Source of the DNA: Mytilinidion resinicola
Taxonomy: Eukaryota; Ascomycota; Dothideomycetes; Mytilinidiales; Mytilinidiaceae
Length of the DNA: 64,000 nucleotides
Direction: 5' to 3'
NCBI RefSeq assembly: GCF_010093595.1
Contig: NW_022985443.1
Location: 573,345-637,344 of the forward strand
This document shows positions 13,045-22,436 of the stretch, in pieces; position 1 is the first letter of the stretch, and the number at the start of each line of letters is the position of its first letter. Position numbers and translations under genes: made by a program. The notes beneath the pieces were generated by a model that saw only the letters and a program-made list of their open reading frames with translations, was not told the DNA's origin and did not search any database.

Positions 13045-13195
13045 GGTTAAGCAAATCCTAGATTCCTAATAGCATAGTTAGCAAAAAAAGTACCTAATTA
13101 AGTAGAAAAAATACAGCACCTCTAAAAATATATAGGAACTAGTTAAAAGTTTAGCAAACTATTAGAAACTCCTGCAGTAGTTTTACCGCCAGAAT
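13045..13195 (+). pseudogene. chromodomain of Gypsy element 1
   Basis: Reads KVKQILDS, two stops, KKYLIK, stop, KKYSTSKNI, stop, ELVKSLANY. This fits the chromodomain pattern V-E-x-I-L-D-S, x-x-x-Y-L-V-K-W-x-G-Y...N-T-W-E-P. Present at the C-terminal end of pol, as in chromoviruses. Confidence 0.65.
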
Positions 13196-13379
13196 TCGGA
13201 ATAGCCTAGAAAAACGGTAATAATACACTGTCTAACTAGGAAAAATTAAAGGAATCTGGAGAAGAAATGCTACTGCTATATAATTAGAATATATAGCAAT
13301 AGAACGGACGGCTGGCAGTGCCCAGCACACCCCGAAAGAAAGAAAAATACCCGACAGTTCCCGAAGCAGAAGGCAAGCC

Positions 13380-13985
13380 TTCCTGCTTAACACGCTCTTA
13401 TTCTTTCTACTTAGCCTTTTTCTAATCCACCTCCTTAAGTTCTTTAAAGAACTCTAGACCACGCTAAAGTATCTTATTACTATAATAATAGAGTAACTTC
13501 TCTTAAAACTCTAGATGTTTAATCTTTGCTATAGCCGTATAAAAAGCAGCATAGGCGGCGGATTTCTCCGCGCGCAACCGCTCTTTTTTATAAGACAGTT
13601 TTCGCCCTAAAAAACTTAGTAATAATAAAAACAATAAAAAACTACACTAACTTATAATCTGCGGCCGAGGTACTACTTACGTTGCAACGCGCTTATTATG
13701 CGCGCACGTACTCCGAACAGCAGTTTAAGTTAGCTTGCAAAATAATATAAGAAAGGTTGTAAGATAGGTAATAAGAATAAGAAACTATCTTAACACTAAT
13801 ATTATTAATATAAGAAGTAAAAATAAGGCAGTTTTTGCGCTTTTTAGCTTTTAGTGTATTAGATATTATAAAAGAAGAAATAGAGTAGTATAATAACGGC
13901 CCAGCAGATAGGGCATTGCCAGCTACTTATCTAAGACCCCACCACGGAAGTACTTTCGGGCTAAAAGCCTTAAAAAAGGGAGTAA
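13380..13985. pseudogene. extra coding-like sequence between chromodomain and 3' LTR of element 1
   Basis: The minus strand at about 13,390-13,620 reads KERLRAEKSAAYAAFYTAIAKI and later LEFFKELKEV, a coiled-coil-like segment similar in style to antisense ORFs I recall from fungal Gypsy elements. The + strand at about 13,695-13,985 reads YSEQQFKLACKI and later FLAFSVLDIIKEEIE with stops at likely CAG/CAA codons. I do not know a function for either, and orientation is uncertain. Confidence 0.35.
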
Positions 13986-13986
13986 G

Positions 13987-14524
13987 TATTACAACCTGTA
14001 ATATAAACCGCCTAAGCGCAGAGGCACTTATAGAGATAAGTAAGTAGATAAAACTAATTACGCAGAACTAGGTTACAGGACTAAGGGGGTCACGTGTAGG
14101 ACGCATAGGGATCCTAGATTCCCCCACGGACTGCTAGTAGATAGGAATAATCTAAGAATAGGACATTACAAGAACAGGGTCACGTGATGGCTCGTTAGGC
14201 TCACAGCGAGCAGGAACGAGCTAGCTCGACGAACTCGTGGAAGAGCAGGCGAAGGACAGACTCGCCCGGCTCGTGAACAAGCATAAAAAGCACGTAGGTT
14301 TCTTAGGACGGAGCTTTTATATATAGGGACGCTCCTTTGTATAGATAGGAACCTTATATTTAACTTAAGACTTTAATACTACCTATTAGAAGTAATAACC
14401 CTGTCTTATATTTTAATTAATTATTGCCTTACCTTTTAAAGACTATTGCACCCTAATAATAACTTGCCTATACCCTACCTTAGTATATAACACTTAGAAG
14501 GTATAGAAAAAACAACCCGTTATA
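13987..14524 (+). repeat. 3' LTR of Gypsy element 1
   Basis: 538 bp partner of 881-1418. It keeps GTCACGTG-type words (for example near 14,090 and 14,180) that are TATATATA-like in the left copy, so it is the less mutated of the pair. Ends CCGTTATA. Confidence 0.85.
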
Positions 14525-14529
14525 TAAAG

Positions 14530-15330
14530 GTTTAGCTAGTAGCTATAAAGCTATTTAGGAAGTTCTTATTATATTTAAATAGCTACTCTTGGCCCTTAAA
14601 AAGCAGAAAAAGAAGCTTAAGGCTATTAACTATAAAAATCTAGATATACCTAAAGATTACTTAGTTATTAATATTAATACCGCTTATAAAAAGCTTATAA
14701 ATTACTATAGGAAAATAGAAAACACCCCTATTTATTTTACAGCTATAATACTTTATCTAGTATATAAATATGCGCTTAAAAGGCTATAAAAAGTGCTAAA
14801 GAATTATAATATAAAGCGTAATAGGCTATATTTATATAAAAACTAGCTTTTAAATAGCTATAGCTTTTTCCGGCTACTATAGCAGGTATATAAGAATAAG
14901 GTAGCTATAAAGGCTGCTAGTACAGTATCTCCTATTTTATTTCCTAATATAAGGCCTGTAAAACGCCGTTAAATAAGCCCTATAAATAACTAAGCAGACT
15001 TTTTTAGAAACTTTATAGAGAAGGGTAAGTAGAAGATAAAGAAAACTATTAATAATAAGTATAAAAGGTAGAAGCGCAAGCTAACTCTAAAATAGAATAA
15101 CCTACTAGTAAAAAACCCTATTTAGTACTAGGTTATTATAAGAAATTACTATCCTATTCTAGGCTAGCTAGCTATTAATATCTACTTTATCCTAGCCTTT
15201 TTAGCTAATTATAAAAAAAAATTCAGCAAACTTAGTAATCTTCTAGGCGTACAACGCCTTAATATAAAGCCTAAGTTACTTAGTACTTTATAATCTATAC
15301 GCTTCTAGTATTAAATTAGTATTAAACCTC
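14530..15330 (+). pseudogene. hAT transposase C-terminal relic
   Basis: Reading + frame through RIP stops gives ININTAYKKLINYYRKIENTP, a pattern of fungal hAT transposases (NINTAWxKLxxYYxxTDxTPxY), then, at about 15,110-15,310, NPI, YPILGQLAINIYFILA, KFSKLSNLLGV and PKLLSTL. The last set fits the hAT C-terminal dimerisation domain (YPxLxxLAxDILSIPA...ERxFS...RxxLxPxxLexL). An open piece of 66 codons at 14589-14789 is part of this relic, not a separate gene. Confidence 0.65.
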
Positions 15331-15510
15331 CTAAGTAGTAATTAACTTATTAATTAATCTATTAATTAAACTAATTAATTCAACTTAGGGGTTAAAAAGT
15401 ATTAATCTCATCAACTTAACTTAAGCATTTTAGAAATTAATCAAATCAAATTAAATTAATCACAGCCTGTTCAACAAAGCAATTAATTAACTTGGAGACG
15501 TTAAAGTTGA
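15331..15510. other. AT-rich transition zone with ATTAATTA words
   Basis: A run of ATTAATTAA/TTAATTAAT-like words (about 15,340-15,500) that ends the RIP block. It may hold the end of the hAT relic; no gene seen. Confidence 0.4.
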
Positions 15511-15577
15511 TTAATTGATTAATCCCCACTCTGGGCAGTCAGTAACACGTTTCTATTCACTCCTCTCAGCTTCCAAT

Positions 15578-15726
15578 GTACAGCTGAAGACTCAGCTCGA
15601 TTGTTGTTTGCCACCGTTGCCACCTGAAACCCTTATTCTCTCTTCACTATATAGCTACTCGTTAGCACCTCAATACGACTCATGCTTTCCTCACCAATCC
15701 TTTACCCTTCCTACGCCAGCTACCAC
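15578..15726 (+). repeat. dispersed repeat R1, copy a (uninterrupted)
   Basis: Shares long blocks with 25758-26170: GTACAGCTGAAGACTCAG, CACCGTTGCCACCTG, ACTATATAG, TCGTTAGCACCTCAATAC and CCCTTCCTACGCCAGCT. In copy b a 249 bp MITE sits after CAATACAACTGA; here the same place is continuous (CAATACGACTCATGC), so this is the empty site. The ACTATATAG block could be a TATA box, in which case R1 may be a duplicated promoter. Confidence 0.75.
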
Positions 15727-16438
15727 AGGACCTCAGAAGAGTGCAACTCGTAGGCAGACCCTCGCCCTCTAATGAACTCGGTTGGCTAACACGAACATTT
15801 ATCAGAGCATTACCAAACTTTCCGAACTTGGCGAGGCAACCATAAGAAACAAAATGAAACCCGTTGCTCTATTCCAATCTTTTAATCCTAAATTCTCTCT
15901 TACGCCTATGTCTCATAATGGTCCGCGTGTTATACGTCTTCACTAAGGCTAAAACCAAACGTATCCCCGGCGAGTGCCCAAATGGACAAAGTTGGCTTGC
16001 CTGCCGCGTGAGCGCAGAGGAGAGGGCAATTTGGGGAGTGGAGATGATCCTTGACTCCCGAACGGTGGAATGAGTAGGATTAGAGTATATGGTCGGGTGG
16101 GAGCCTTCATTGGAAACTGCTTCAGATCTTGACCTTTGTACGAGAATGGGCCATAGGTACAAGACCACCCATTCTCAAGTTGCAGAAGGCGGCGAAACGG
16201 AATACCTAGTCACTTGGGATCTTACTTGGGAGCTCGCACTAAATCCTAGCGGTTGTCTTAAAGCGTTGGTAGAATTCTATCAACTTCAGCCGCACAGGTT
16301 TGTTTAGGATCGGAAGGATTTTCGAAATCTAGATGCATTGGCACCTCGCATACACCAAGTCTAGGAACCTGATTCTCGTTTCCGAGAGGTACACGCTGGA
16401 TCCAGTTTTCAGTTTTCATAGTCGCATGCAGGACGGGG
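15727..16438. other. non-coding stretch
   Basis: Ordinary composition. Short overlapping open frames occur on both strands (for example 15864-16307), but none shows a family motif or codon structure that I trust. Nothing assigned. Confidence 0.5.
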
Positions 16439-16445
16439 TATAAAG
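16439..16445 (+). promoter_or_regulatory. TATA box candidate for PPPY gene A
   Basis: TATAAAG lies 118 bases before the ATG of copy A, followed by a purine-rich GGAAGGGAG block. Copy B has the same TATAAAG and GGAAGGGAG order at 16815, so the promoter was duplicated with the gene. Confidence 0.5.
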
Positions 16446-16562
16446 GAGTGGAAGGGAGTAGAGTAGTATCAATTCGATGGCCTTAAATGATAACAATCTT
16501 TGACCCATCCCATATCTCCTTATACTCGTCTTTATTATCGTGCGGTTGTCAGTGTAGAAACT

Positions 16563-16784
16563 ATGTGTCTCTTTGTTATTATCTCGAGATCTCCTAGATA
16601 CCCAGCATTGGAAACGCGACATCTATTACGTCGATGGTGGCTACGAGTAACTCGAATCGGTCAATTGATGTCCTGGGATGAAGAAAACCCAAGTGCCGAT
16701 TCAGACTCCCTGCCGCCGCCGTATCCAGCTCATGACGAAGTCGATTCACGAACCCATTTTGCGCATCTGGTGAAATATTTCTGA
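16563..16784 (+). CDS. small PPPY-motif protein, copy A
   Basis: A 73-residue frame starting MCLFVIISRSP. It has a basic stretch (HLLRRWWLRVTR), then an acidic part and a PPPYPAHDE segment. No family recognised. The case for a real gene is the tandem paralogue 330 bases downstream, which keeps MCL, a hydrophobic patch, LTRxxRW-like spacing, an acidic run and PPPY, together with a matching TATA and leader region. PPxY motifs bind WW domains (for example in Nedd4/Rsp5-type ubiquitin ligases), so an adaptor role is possible, but that is inference. The upstream in-frame ATG at 16500 is not used because copy B has no equivalent. Confidence 0.45.
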   Translation: MCLFVIISRSPRYPALETRHLLRRWWLRVTRIGQLMSWDEENPSADSDSLPPPYPAHDEVDSRTHFAHLVKYF

Positions 16785-16892
16785 ATCCAGTTTCTGGGCT
16801 GTCTACCAACTAGATATAAAGATGTGGGGAAGGGAGCAGGACAACAGTAGCATCAGTTTGTCTCTCTCCGTTATCAAATACCTCTTCACACA

Positions 16893-17180
16893 ATGTGCCT
16901 CATCGTTGTTTATGCCCGCCTCTCTAAACCTTCATCATCGCCCCAACGAAAAATTTCTGCACGAAAAGGCTATCTGACTCGTTTCTGCCGTTGGATCTTT
17001 AACTGAGCAGAAAATGAAGACATAATTACCTCACTAGACTTCGAAATACCTCCACCTTATAGCATCTATACAGATGCCGAGGATAACACTTCCTTAGCCT
17101 ATGACGGGGCTGCCACTGGCTCCATAAATCTGGACCTCTCGCGGACCTTTGAGAGTGAGAGTGTAAGCTATTTGTTATGA
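16893..17180 (+). pseudogene. small PPPY-motif protein, copy B, with premature stop
   Basis: Frame MCLIVVYARLSK, then a TGA at codon 38 (17004-17006), then in the same frame AENEDIITSLDFEIPPPYS and on to a stop at 17178. In copy A the aligned position is Trp (SWDEEN versus N-stop-AENED), so TGG to TGA by one G-to-A change explains the break. The downstream part keeps an acidic run and PPPY. A GTAAGC at about 17,163 could be an intron donor that extends the protein. Function unknown. Confidence 0.4.
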
Positions 17181-17432
17181 TTACATGGAGAGGTAGCTAA
17201 TCATATATAGATGGATTGGGAAGCATCTCATGAGAGAGATTAGGTTGAATCAGTGCGGTTTGGTCATGGGAAGTTTACCAGGGCGATGGGGTTAAGAAGG
17301 ACGGCGTAATCCAATTAGAGCTCAATTCGGATCTATTTGACTCCAAGCTATTCTTTAGCCTCGGCTATATTGCACTATGGTGGACTCTTCGACCGACGAA
17401 TTAAAGCTATTGAGAGAGCTATCGTGAGACTA

Positions 17433-19101
17433 TTAGAAGCCACGCAAGCATTCCGGGAGACCGCTCCGATCGAAGAAAGTATCTAGAAACCAAGGCTCAT
17501 ACACATCCATCCCATATTTCCCAAGCCGTCGCAGTACAGCTAGAAGCCTATATATCTTCTGCAGTGACAGCGTACCACCGATCTCCCCAGGGAAGCGAAG
17601 CATTTCCTGGAAGAGCGAGTCAGCAAAGGAACCGAGGGCCACGTAATTGTAATTAGAGATGTATACTTACAATGCTCTCCCCACGATCAACAGCGAAGTA
17701 AAGTTTCCACTCGTGTACAGATGTAATAATAACAGGTAACGTAACAGTAGATAGGCGGCTGTCGCGGAGACGTTGAACACGCTCGTGCCAAGCGCTGACC
17801 CAGATACCAACCTGTACCATTGCGGCTACCTCAGTTCCCTGCGAGGTCATGACCTCGATTGTAATAACCGTAGGATTATGCGTAAGCGAGGCCGAGAGGG
17901 ACTGGTTGACTGTTCGATATTTTGGAGGCTGGTATGTTAGCCACTGGTTCATATCTATGCCGGTGGGAGGGATGAGGTTGACGGCGAGATCGACGAGCTT
18001 AGACTCAATGTACTGCTTCCCGATACGGGGCAGGAAATCTTTGATCGGACGAGCATGAGTGATGATCTTCGGCTCCATGGACGGCTGATCGCGAAAAGCG
18101 GCGGTCAATACTGGCCAGTGAACGGAGCAGTACCATTGGGTCTCACTGTCGCCCTCAATCTTATGCGCTTGGGATTTGACATCTTGCATTTGTCGCATTT
18201 CGAACAGTAGAGATTCGTCGGTCCTCGTGTCATCAGTGAGTTCATCCTTGTCCTCAATGTTGATATTCAAGCCGAAGGATTCCTGGAGCAGATTAGCAGA
18301 CGTTTGTGCACGAAGAAAAAGAGGGAGAAGGATGAAGAAGGCGTACATGAATTCTTCTCGGAATGTAGCCGTTCCCTTTGCACAATTTCCGTAAGTCTGC
18401 CCAGAGCTCACGCACGTCGTCTGGGATGCTCTCTCGGACCTTGTCCTCGTCCGATATGTACTCGACCGGCTTTTTGAGGAGTTTCAAGTGAGCGAGGGTC
18501 TTCGCAGGGCTTCGGTCGCGCTCGCGCTTGTTTGAGGCTGCAGATTGTGTAGACGCGGAGGAAGCCTCGTAGCCTAGGACGAAAGAGTAGTCGGATTCGG
18601 ATCGACTCGAAAGAATCGGTATGCTGGTTAGCCGCGGGTGAGCCGAATCCGTAGGTTGGCGCCCGCGACGGACTGGTGACTGGCTTGCGGTCGAGGTTGG
18701 CATCACACCCTTTTCCCACTCGCCATCGCTTTCATCTTCCAGTATTGAAATTGAAATTGCGCCTGTTTTATGTCCAAGGAGCTCGCCCGAACCGCAGGCT
18801 CGCGTGGGTCCTCAACCGGTCGTTCCTTCATCTTCGTCGGTTTAATCGGAGATCTGGAGCGTGTACGCATCGGAGACAGGCACATATTGGCGTCGGCGGG
18901 CTCCAGCGGCTGTCGTCGTTTGAGAGGTGGAGGAGGTTGATAGTCGCTCGACCGGGTGCGTTTCTGTCGTGCAAAGGTAGAATTCGGAGCAGGGCGCTGG
19001 ACGGATGGTCGATCAGGAGTATTGAGCTGGTCATTGAGCCACTTGCGGATGCGGATGGCTTTAGGGTCATAGTGCGATGGAGGGGTGTTAGGTATGGCCA
19101 T
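17433..19101 (-). CDS. PD-(D/E)XK nuclease-like domain protein, paralogue 1
   Basis: Minus-strand gene with start at 19101 (MAIPNTPPSHYD). The N-terminal part is disordered, basic and Pro-rich (PPPPLKRR). Introns are seen at 18283-18346 (64 nt, GTACGC..CTCCAG with TGCTAAT branch) and 17607-17670 (64 nt, GTAAGT..TTCCAG), both joining in frame (RRIH/ESFG and GESI/EMLR). The join near 18,700 between the first two frames needs another intron or a frameshift that I could not place. The core follows the fungal PD-(D/E)XK-like family: WYCSVHWPVL, KLVDLAVNL, ITIEVMTS, QVGIWVSAWHER, HEWKLYFAVDRGES. The usual E-x-K is E-V-M here, so catalysis is doubtful. Divergent to paralogue 2. Confidence 0.72.
17607..17670 (-). 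other. last intron in PD-(D/E)XK paralogue 1
   Basis: Donor GTAAGT, acceptor TTCCAG, branch GCTGAC; 64 nt. Removal joins GESI to EMLRFPGEIGG in frame. Confidence 0.75.
18283..18346 (-). other. intron in PD-(D/E)XK paralogue 1
   Basis: Donor GTACGC at 18346, acceptor CTCCAG ending at 18283, branch TGCTAAT near the 3' end. Removal joins two overlapping frames in phase. Confidence 0.7.
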
Positions 19102-19469
19102 GAGGATGCGAAGTGTTGTGGTGTTATTCTCGTTTGTTTAGTCTAAATACCGCGGAATGGGGCCGTGCACTTATCGATAGACATACGTGGTGCATCCGAC
19201 ACCAGCCACCCAGGTCGTGGCGGTGCACCAACGCTCCTTATTCACATGGGCGAGGCTACGCTATTTGCGCGGAGTTTATGTTTTGAATCGGCACTCATCA
19301 ACGCCATCGCCCTCCCGTCGCATACCCGATTGTCCTACTACGGGGAAAGCTAAGTCGGGCAGGCGTAGTTTTCCACGGTCCATCGAAAATGGAAGATGGC
19401 CTATGAGCTCCTCCATCTCGAATCCCAGCCCCTCGAAGATCTTATGACTCATCTGGGTAGCATTAGGTA

Positions 19470-19685
19470 TTAGGATCCCTCAGTGACAACGCTTACTGTT
19501 GCAATTCCCCGCGCGATTTCGTCGCCTAAAGGGATCACTTCTTCTCCAATCCCATTACGAACGCACTCGTCAAAGTTTTTATCGACGGGCTTGTAGTCAT
19601 CATTGTTTGCAAGCCACTCATCCAGGTTTGTTATCATGTCCTGCGCCTTTTTGCTAAACACCAACACCTCCAGGTGTTCTGGCAT
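19470..19685 (-). CDS. small acidic hypothetical protein
   Basis: A 71-residue frame, MPEHLEVLVFSKKAQDMI, with an acidic-charged helix-like composition (NLDEWLANNDD, NFDECVRNGIGEE). It looks more protein-like than its neighbours but matches no family I know. It lies between the two divergent PD-(D/E)XK paralogues and may be an exon of something larger. Confidence 0.3.
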   Translation of the reverse strand: MPEHLEVLVFSKKAQDMITNLDEWLANNDDYKPVDKNFDECVRNGIGEEVIPLGDEIARGIATVSVVTEGS

Positions 19686-19699
19686 CGTGGGTATGGTTC

Positions 19700-20934
19700 A
19701 GGGATGAAGAATGATGTGTCTGGGAGCGCTTGGTTTCACTGCAACACCTGAAAGAGCAGTTAGTGTCTATCATTATTGAGTATTCCAGCCTTACAAACAT
19801 GCTTCTTTCAATGCAAGGTATGTCGCTGCTAGCTGGCCGGGCGTTTCGGCCAGTTGTTTGGTGGGTTTAAGCCAAGGCTTGTGCGCGGAGACTCTTCGAC
19901 GGCAGTGATCGGTGGCTTTTGCGGACGTTGTTGTACCTGAAGGGCAAGGAGATGTCGTTCTTGTCAAGACAGAACCCTTCGCCCGACTTTCCGTGGTTCT
20001 GCCGGCTAGCGCATAGGCATGTTTTGGGCTGCAGGGTGGAGGGGTATAATAGAGGGGTACTCGGATTAATTATACATCCGCGCTATGCTTGGCGTCTATC
20101 CTCGTGCTCTTGTGCTCTACCAGCTCTTAGTGAAATTACCGTCTCCTCGAATTATGCTCCCTTCCGTGGCTTTTGAAGGCTTGTATCCAGGCCTACACTG
20201 GCCCGGATGACTGCAAACCTGCGGAGTCAGCGCAAGTGTGGATGCATGTACACGTCGGAACGCAAATTGGCACGGCTGATGCTGCTATGGAGACCCTGCA
20301 CACTATATAACGGCAAAGCCTGAAGACGAGACATTATGAACCTCCATCTGGACTGAAGCATTGAGGTCAGCTAGTACATCTACATGATCAAATATGAGTT
20401 GATAGCGGAGCGTTGAATTCAGATCGTGGAAGCCATGCATAAATCAGTCAAATTCGTACTCGTCAGCCGCGGATCGCCCTTTTTGGATTCTTCATGTCTC
20501 AGCCACCAAACGGGGCATGCGCTAGCGCAGCCCCTTCAGCCCTAGCCAAGCAGTGCTGGTAAAGATATAATGTGCGCCCAGGCCCCGCTCGGATGTCAAC
20601 TCATTCAGGTCGCAACGCGTTAAGATACTCTTCAATTCAGCATCCCAGCAGCGTCCTGACTCCTTTGATGACCCCACTCTTCTGCTCCCAGAGAACAGAG
20701 ACATACAAAGTCTGAGAAAGAGCTTGGTTCAGTGTCGCTGCTATCGCCGCAATTCTGTCGTGGCGCCGGGTTCTCGGTATGCATGGCAGGTCGTCCTGAT
20801 GTTCTGTGTGGGTAAGCCTCGGCCGCTCCCGATTGGGCGAAGCGCGGGGTTGCTGGGGAAACGCGGCCCAGCACGAAAACGGCTTAACCGATCATGTCCT
20901 GCATCAACAGCTCCGTTCCCGTCGTCTGGCCGTC
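19700..20934. other. intergenic stretch before PD-(D/E)XK paralogue 2
   Basis: About 1.2 kb without a convincing gene. Holds the upstream regions of the divergent pair. No repeat or RNA gene seen. Confidence 0.5.
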
Positions 20935-22436
20935 ATGGCTTCCTCCACTCTCTCCTCGCACTCCTTCGATCGAGTCCGAGACTGGCTGCGCGCCTCGCCC
21001 GACCCAGCACTCACCGCATCGCCGCTCCGCCCGCCAACTCCCCCAAGATCGCCCGCAATCATACCTCCACTAAAGCGACTCCGCGACGCCTCGCCGTGCA
21101 ACATGGATAACGGCAATCCCCCGCGCAGCTCCAGCCCAAGCAAAAGACGGCGCAAAGAAGATGACTCCCTCCCTGGACATAGTGCGTCGTGCACCAGTAG
21201 CGTTGCTCTGTCTGAGCGCACTGTCTTAACCGCGACGGGCAGCGCAAAGCGAACTTCCAGCCCGAGTCGCCATCTTACAGAGCTGCGGACCGCTCGACCC
21301 TCAATTTTGCTTTCACCTATAACAATGCCACCCAAACCACTGCCAGATGACGCCATGACACGCTTGGGGGGGCTGAGGAGGCGGTTAGGCAGTGCTCTCA
21401 AGGGTGGCTATATTCCAGGAGGTCTGAAGGACGCGATTGAGCAGGACCCGGACTTTCGTCTATCCGTTTCCATGGAGCCTATTGAAGAAGAGGCCTTCAA
21501 TCACGAGGATAGCCGCACACTGGCTGACTTTGCGCTTGTCGACACACTACAACAGGTGAAGAGGATATTCCAGGCCGCCACTCTCTGCACACAGTTCGGA
21601 AGAGACGAGAACGCATGGTGCTTCAGCGTTGTCTGGCCACTTATTGGGCTTGCCCTTAAGCTTCACGGCAAGGGCAAGTGGCGGCTTGAGAGCGTGTAAG
21701 TCCCGCTCTCCCCGTATGCCTTCGCCGCTAAACTCCTAGGCAATCTCAAAACATAAATCCCCTGTACCTCTCTCGCATACCTGACCTCTCTACGCCGAAC
21801 AAGGAACGCCATCTCTTCCGTAAAACGGATTTCTGCTTCTCATACTCATACCACGATCCGCATTTCCGCGCGCTATACAACCGGCTGGAGGAAGTCAACG
21901 CAATGCATGTCTCGCATACCACAGACAATTTCACCTCGCGCGCTGTTCTCTTTTCGGGGATTGAGGTCAAGCCAGAGAATGGCGACCAGAAGGAGGCAGA
22001 GCTGCAGATGGGCATCTGGATGGCGGCGAGTTTGCGGAAGAAGATGGAGTTAGCAAGGAGAGCTTTTTCCGAAAGTCCTGTGTCGGAAAGCGAACCTGAG
22101 TCTAATTATAGAGTCGGCCACGATTCGAACGAGACCCAAAATCCTAGTATTAATGTAGATGATACCTCCATTACAGCTTTCCTTGAACCCGCCCTCGCCA
22201 TTATCGGTAATGAGCACAAAATCTATTACGCCTACCCGTCTTCTGCAATTGGGGACATCTCGATCCTTGGACCGGACGAAAAATTCATGAATTTATCAAC
22301 GCGCTCTGTTCAGGGCATCTTCAAACTCATTATTTTTTATGCTACCATCTTGGACTATGGATATCGAGTAGAATTGGAGAGTGGGCAAGAATCGGGGGGG
22401 GGGACTCTGGGGCGACTATTTGGAGAGGGTTATTAA
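20935..22436 (+). CDS. PD-(D/E)XK nuclease-like domain protein, paralogue 2
   Basis: Starts at 20935 (MASSTLSSHSFDRVRDWL), the same opening pattern as paralogue 1 (xxxxIRKWL). Exon 1 runs to 21695; a 44 nt intron (21696-21739, GTAAGT..TCCTAG, branch CGCTAAAC) joins WRLESV to QSQNINP in frame. Ser/Pro/Arg-rich N-terminus with KKR-like basic clusters, then the core: CFSVVWPLIGLAL, KTDFCFSYSY, VLFSGIEVKPENG, ELQMGIWMAASL, NEHKIYYAY. The D...E-x-K set (KTD, EVK) is kept, so this copy may be an active nuclease fold. The end is uncertain because a run of ten G at 22394-22403 changes the reading frame; one base fewer gives a C-terminus LWGDYLERVIKEAGRG instead. Confidence 0.72.
21696..21739 (+). other. 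intron in PD-(D/E)XK paralogue 2
   Basis: 44 nt, GTAAGT to CCTAG, branch GCTAAAC. Very short but in frame. Confidence 0.75.

Larger units (their letters stand above)
881..14524 (+). mobile_element. Ty3/Gypsy chromovirus 1, RIP-inactivated, split by a nested element
   Basis: The element is bounded by 538 bp LTRs (881-1418 and 13987-14524). Without the nested element it is about 7.7 kb. Reading through RIP stops on the + strand gives, in order, a gag CCHC knuckle (2398-2439), an aspartic protease motif ALLNSSAQGNFI (from ALLDSGAQGNFI, 3861-3896), RT with YRQLN (about 4619) and YLNN (from YLDD, 4908-4919), then after the insertion RNase H (about 11,300-11,600), integrase (about 12,040-12,650) and a chromodomain (about 13,045-13,190). 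The protease-RT-RNase H-integrase-chromodomain order is that of chromoviruses. It cannot make protein. Its target duplication is not clear by eye. Confidence 0.88.
1..15400. repeat. RIP-degraded AT-rich block
   Basis: The stretch is dominated by TA-rich words, has very few CpA/TpG dinucleotides, and has no long open frame, yet conserved retroelement protein motifs read through with in-frame TAG, TAA and TGA where CAG, CAA, CGA or TGG would be expected. This is the signature of repeat-induced point mutation (CpA to TpA on both strands). GC-rich exceptions are the LTRs near 5.3-5.6 kb and 10.8-11.2 kb. Composition becomes ordinary at about 15,400. A windowed TpA/ApT and (CpA+TpG)/(ApC+GpT) index would place the edge exactly. 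Confidence 0.93.

Noticed and set aside
14589..14789. 66-codon open frame that looks like a small gene
   Set aside because: It is a piece of the hAT transposase relic that by chance has no stop; flanking sequence continues the same domain through stops.
18828..19070. 80-codon minus-strand frame inside exon 1 of PD-(D/E)XK paralogue 1
   Set aside because: Alternative frame of a coding exon; no independent start context or motif.
17653..19146. Plus-strand frames at 17849-18394 and 18676-19146
   Set aside because: Antisense to the spliced PD-(D/E)XK-like gene, which has domain motifs and intron signals.
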